From Arthrobacter silviterrae (lineage in GTDB: Bacteria > Actinomycetota > Actinomycetes > Actinomycetales > Micrococcaceae), in contig NZ_JAAKZI010000025.1 of assembly GCF_011045165.1 (NCBI RefSeq), positions 1-64,000 on the forward strand: DNA of 64,000 nt, in the 5' to 3' direction. Of the stretch, positions 61,587 through 64,000 are shown piece by piece. The position numbers were made by a program, and so were the translations under genes. The first letter of the stretch is position 1, and the number at the start of each line of letters is the position of its first letter. The notes below the pieces were generated by a model that was not told the origin of the DNA, searched no databases, and was given only the letters and a program-made list of their open reading frames with translations.

Positions 61587-63037
61587 TTTTTCAACACCGC
61601 CTTGAAGAGTTTGCTTGCGTTTGGACTTGTTAATTGTGCTCCGGTGACGACGTCCACATTGGGCATCACTATGGTGACCACCACCTGCGGATCGTCGGCC
61701 GGTGCGAAACCGGTGAACCATGCGTTGTTCAAATTGTTGGCAACCTCCGCGGTTCCCGTCTTCCCCGCCACCTTCACACCCGGCACGGCAGCCCCGGAAG
61801 CGATGCCGTTGTCCACCACACTGACCATCCAGTCGGTGATTTGCTTGGCAACTTCGGGGGTGGTGGACTGGCGCAGGACCTGGGGAGTCAAGCTCTGCAC
61901 CGTCTGCAGGTCGGGGGTGCGGACAGTCTGGACAAGGTTGGGCTGCATCTGCTTGCCGCCGTTGGCAATGGCTGCCGTCATCATGGCAATTTCAAGTGGG
62001 GTCGCCTGTACGTCACGCTGGCCGATGGCACTTTGGGCCAGGCCGGGTTGGTCCAGCGTCCCGCTGCTGCCCGGGAAGCGGCTGGTCTCCACCCCGATGG
62101 GGATCTTCACCGAGGAGTCATTGAAGCCGAACTTCTCCGCCTCCTTGGTGATGGCGTCTTGGCCCAGGTTGAGGGCAATGCTGGCAAACGGGGTGTTGCA
62201 CGAGTTTTCCAGGGCAAAGGTGAAGGTGGCCTTGCTTTGTGAATCGCATTGGCCGTACCGGTAGTTCGGCAGCGTGTAGTTGATGCCCGGGAACGCCAGT
62301 TCCGCCGGGTTGGGCAGCACGCTGTCCTTGTTGTACTTGCCTGACTCCAGGGCGGCCGCCGTGTCAATCAGCTTGAACACGGAACCGGGTGCGTACAGCT
62401 GCTTGAAGGCAGGGGAACCAAACAAGTTGGTGTTGGGCTGGCCGACCAGGTTGTCGTAGGCCTTCGCCACGGTTTCCTTGTCATGGCTGGCCATGAGGTT
62501 GGTGTCGTATGACGGCTTGGAGACCATGGCCAGAATCGCCCCGGTCTTGGGATTCATGACCACAATCGATCCGGGGACGCCGTCGGGGATCATGCTGTAC
62601 GCCAGCTTTTGGAGGTTCGCGTCGATGGTCAGTTCCACGGAACGGCCTTGCGGTGTGGCGCCCGTAAACGCCTGGGAAATCCGTTCAAACAATGCGTCGG
62701 TGCTGGTGCCGGCCAACTGTTCCTTCATGGCTGCCTCTATGCCGTACTGGCCGTTGCTCAGGCTGAAGAAACCGGTGAGCCCGGCATAAAGGTAGGGGTC
62801 GTTGTATTTGCGCTGGTACTTGCAATCAGAATTCGTGGCAACCGATTCGGCAATGGGATGCCCTCCCACCAGGATGGGGCCGCGGTTGTTGCAGAAGGTC
62901 GCCAGCAATTGGCGGTTGTTGCTCGGATTGCTGTTGAGTGAATCGGCGGCAAAGAACTGGACATAGGAAATGGAGCCAAAAAGCAGCACAAACAAGGCGA
63001 TGGCCACTATCCAGGAATTGCGGATTGCTTGGTTCAC
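61583..63037 (-). CDS. pbpA: Penicillin-binding protein PbpA (class B transpeptidase)
   Basis: A 484-aa transpeptidase anchored by an N-terminal helix ([20 protein letters not shown]). The active-site triad is present: [10 protein letters not shown] (SxxK), ENSCNTPF (SxN) and GKTGTAEV (KTG). GTG 63037 overlaps the rodA stop by 3 bp, with AGGAGGTG 8-10 bp upstream. It works with RodA in peptidoglycan polymerisation and crosslinking and is a likely substrate-level partner of PknA/PknB signalling. Confidence 0.95.
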   Translation of the reverse strand: MNQAIRNSWIVAIALFVLLFGSISYVQFFAADSLNSNPSNNRQLLATFCNNRGPILVGGHPIAESVATNSDCKYQRKYNDPYLYAGLTGFFSLSNGQYGIEAAMKEQLAGTSTDALFERISQAFTGATPQGRSVELTIDANLQKLAYSMIPDGVPGSIVVMNPKTGAILAMVSKPSYDTNLMASHDKETVAKAYDNLVGQPNTNLFGSPAFKQLYAPGSVFKLIDTAAALESGKYNKDSVLPNPAELAFPGINYTLPNYRYGQCDSQSKATFTFALENSCNTPFASIALNLGQDAITKEAEKFGFNDSSVKIPIGVETSRFPGSSGTLDQPGLAQSAIGQRDVQATPLEIAMMTAAIANGGKQMQPNLVQTVRTPDLQTVQSLTPQVLRQSTTPEVAKQITDWMVSVVDNGIASGAAVPGVKVAGKTGTAEVANNLNNAWFTGFAPADDPQVVVTIVMPNVDVVTGAQLTSPNASKLFKAVLKK

Positions 63038-64000
63038 GGTGTTTGCACCTCCTGATGGGGGGTCTGCGGGGAATCGGCGGAAACGTTGATGGGTCTCCGG
63101 GCGGCATCTGAAATTTTCAGGATCAGGGCCACAATGATCCAGTTTGCCAGCAGCGAGGACCCTCCCGCCGCCAGGAAGGGGGTGGTCAAACCGGTTAAGG
63201 GGATGAGCCGGGTGACCCCGCCAATGATCACGAAGCATTGCAGCGCCACGGCGAAGGCGAGGCCCACGGCAAGCAGCTTTCCGAACGCATCGCGGGTGCC
63301 GAGGGCTGCGCGGAACCCCCTGGCGACCAACAGCGCATAGAGGCAAACGACGGCGAACAACCCCACCAGGCCCAGTTCCTCGCCGATGCTGGCAATGATC
63401 ATGTCGCTGTTGGCCAGCGGCACGGTCTGGGGTGAACCCTGACCAAAGCCTGTCCCAATCAGGCCACCGTTGGCCATGCCGAACAGGCCCTGGACCACCT
63501 GGTAGCTGCCGCCGGCGGCACCAATGTATTGGGGGTCGAAGGCGTGGACCCAAACGTCGATCCGCCGCGCCACATGCGGGAAGATCTGGTACGCCGCAAA
63601 ACCGCCGACGGCGATGAGCACCAGACCGATGAAGATCCAGCTGATGCGGCTGGTGGCCACATAGATCATGACCATGAACAGGCCAAAAAACAGCACCGAG
63701 GTGCCGAGGTCATGCTGGAATACCAGCACGCCCACGCTGGCAAGCCAGGCCACGATCATGGGCGCCAGGTCCTTGACACGCGGCAGTTGCAGCGGGCCGA
63801 TCTTCCGCCCGGCCAGCAGGATCAGGTCTCGGTTCGAAGACAGGTACCCGGCAAAGAATATGGCAAGGGTGATCTTGGCGATTTCACCAGGTTGAAAGGT
63901 GAACGGCCCCAGTTTGATCCAGACGGTGGCACCGTTGACATCGCCGGCTGAAAGGCCCGGCACCAGGGGCATGAGCAGCAAGATGACGGAAAGGGCCAGG
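63034..64000 (-). CDS. rodA: FtsW/RodA/SpoVE family glycosyltransferase, 5' end outside window
   Basis: SEDS-family peptidoglycan polymerase; at least 322 C-terminal residues are visible, and the start lies beyond the right edge. Family landmarks are FQPGEIAKITLAIFFAGYL, FQHDLGTSVLFFGLF, GGLIGTGFGQGSPQTVPLAN (the conserved SEDS loop), and SDMIIASIGEELGLVG. It ends with a hydrophilic tail after the last helix (NWIIVALILKISDAARR). It is first in reading order with pbpA, pknA and pknB following, as in Rv0017c to Rv0014c. Confidence 0.95.
   Translation of the reverse strand, partial: LALSVILLLMPLVPGLSAGDVNGATVWIKLGPFTFQPGEIAKITLAIFFAGYLSSNRDLILLAGRKIGPLQLPRVKDLAPMIVAWLASVGVLVFQHDLGTSVLFFGLFMVMIYVATSRISWIFIGLVLIAVGGFAAYQIFPHVARRIDVWVHAFDPQYIGAAGGSYQVVQGLFGMANGGLIGTGFGQGSPQTVPLANSDMIIASIGEELGLVGLFAVVCLYALLVARGFRAALGTRDAFGKLLAVGLAFAVALQCFVIIGGVTRLIPLTGLTTPFLAAGGSSLLANWIIVALILKISDAARRPINVSADSPQTPHQEVQTP

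Overview
The window is a high-GC actinobacterial chromosome segment spanning the replication origin. Gene order and protein sequences fit the family Micrococcaceae, most likely Arthrobacter in the broad sense. The core block (cca, Nudix, murJ, trxB, trxA, parB, parA, rsmG, jag, yidC, yidD, rnpA, rpmH, oriC, dnaA, dnaN, gnd, recF, dciA, gyrB, gyrA, tRNA-Ile, tRNA-Ala, ppiA, crgA, trpG, pknB, pknA, pbpA, rodA) follows the conserved actinobacterial origin order known from Mycobacterium tuberculosis (Rv3907c to Rv0017c). No insertion sequence, prophage or CRISPR array was seen.

Layout. (1) 1-15 kb is accessory: a monosaccharide ABC transporter (mmsA-mmsB), a divergent HxlR regulator/NAD(P)H-binding pair, a LacI regulator with a polytopic membrane protein and an FAD oxidoreductase in one leftward operon, a 1.3 kb interval holding several very small leftward ORFs and palindromes, and a complete dipeptide/oligopeptide ABC transporter with fused ATPases. 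(2) 15-23.4 kb: PH-domain protein, histidine phosphatase, CCA-adding enzyme, Nudix hydrolase, MurJ flippase, a separate membrane-anchored pseudokinase-like partner, thioredoxin reductase and thioredoxin. (3) 23.4-28 kb: a Pnkp/Hen1 RNA-repair operon lying between parS sites. (4) 28-45.5 kb: segregation, RNA/membrane biogenesis and replication genes around a bipartite oriC, with DnaA boxes on both sides of dnaA. (5) 45.6-50 kb: two tRNAs with a DLW-39 microprotein between them, DMT transporter, repeat membrane protein, cyclophilin, rhomboid protease and flavin reductase. (6) 50.1-55.7 kb is accessory: a dense second DnaA-box cluster, an AlkB-like dioxygenase, a decayed MerR/TipAS regulator, a large LuxR-type ATPase regulator followed by a small orphan gene with a strong terminator, and a tandem-repeat protein. 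(7) 55.7-64 kb: crgA, class E sortase, trpG/pabA, and the pknB-pknA-pbpA-rodA cell-wall growth operon, which runs off the right end.

How the parts work together. The core encodes initiation (DnaA, oriC, DciA, DnaN, gyrase), origin segregation (ParA, ParB and four parS sites), membrane insertion (YidC/YidD), lipid II export (MurJ) and serine/threonine-kinase control of elongation and division (PknA, PknB, PbpA, RodA, CrgA). The most notable departures from the standard layout are the Pnkp/Hen1 cassette in place of cwlM, the direct Nudix-MurJ junction with no large membrane protein between them, the split MurJ/pseudokinase arrangement, a 36-bp perfect palindrome built around a parS site, and the DnaA-box cluster about 15 kb from dnaA. 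All calls are from reading the sequence and knowledge of families; no database search was run.
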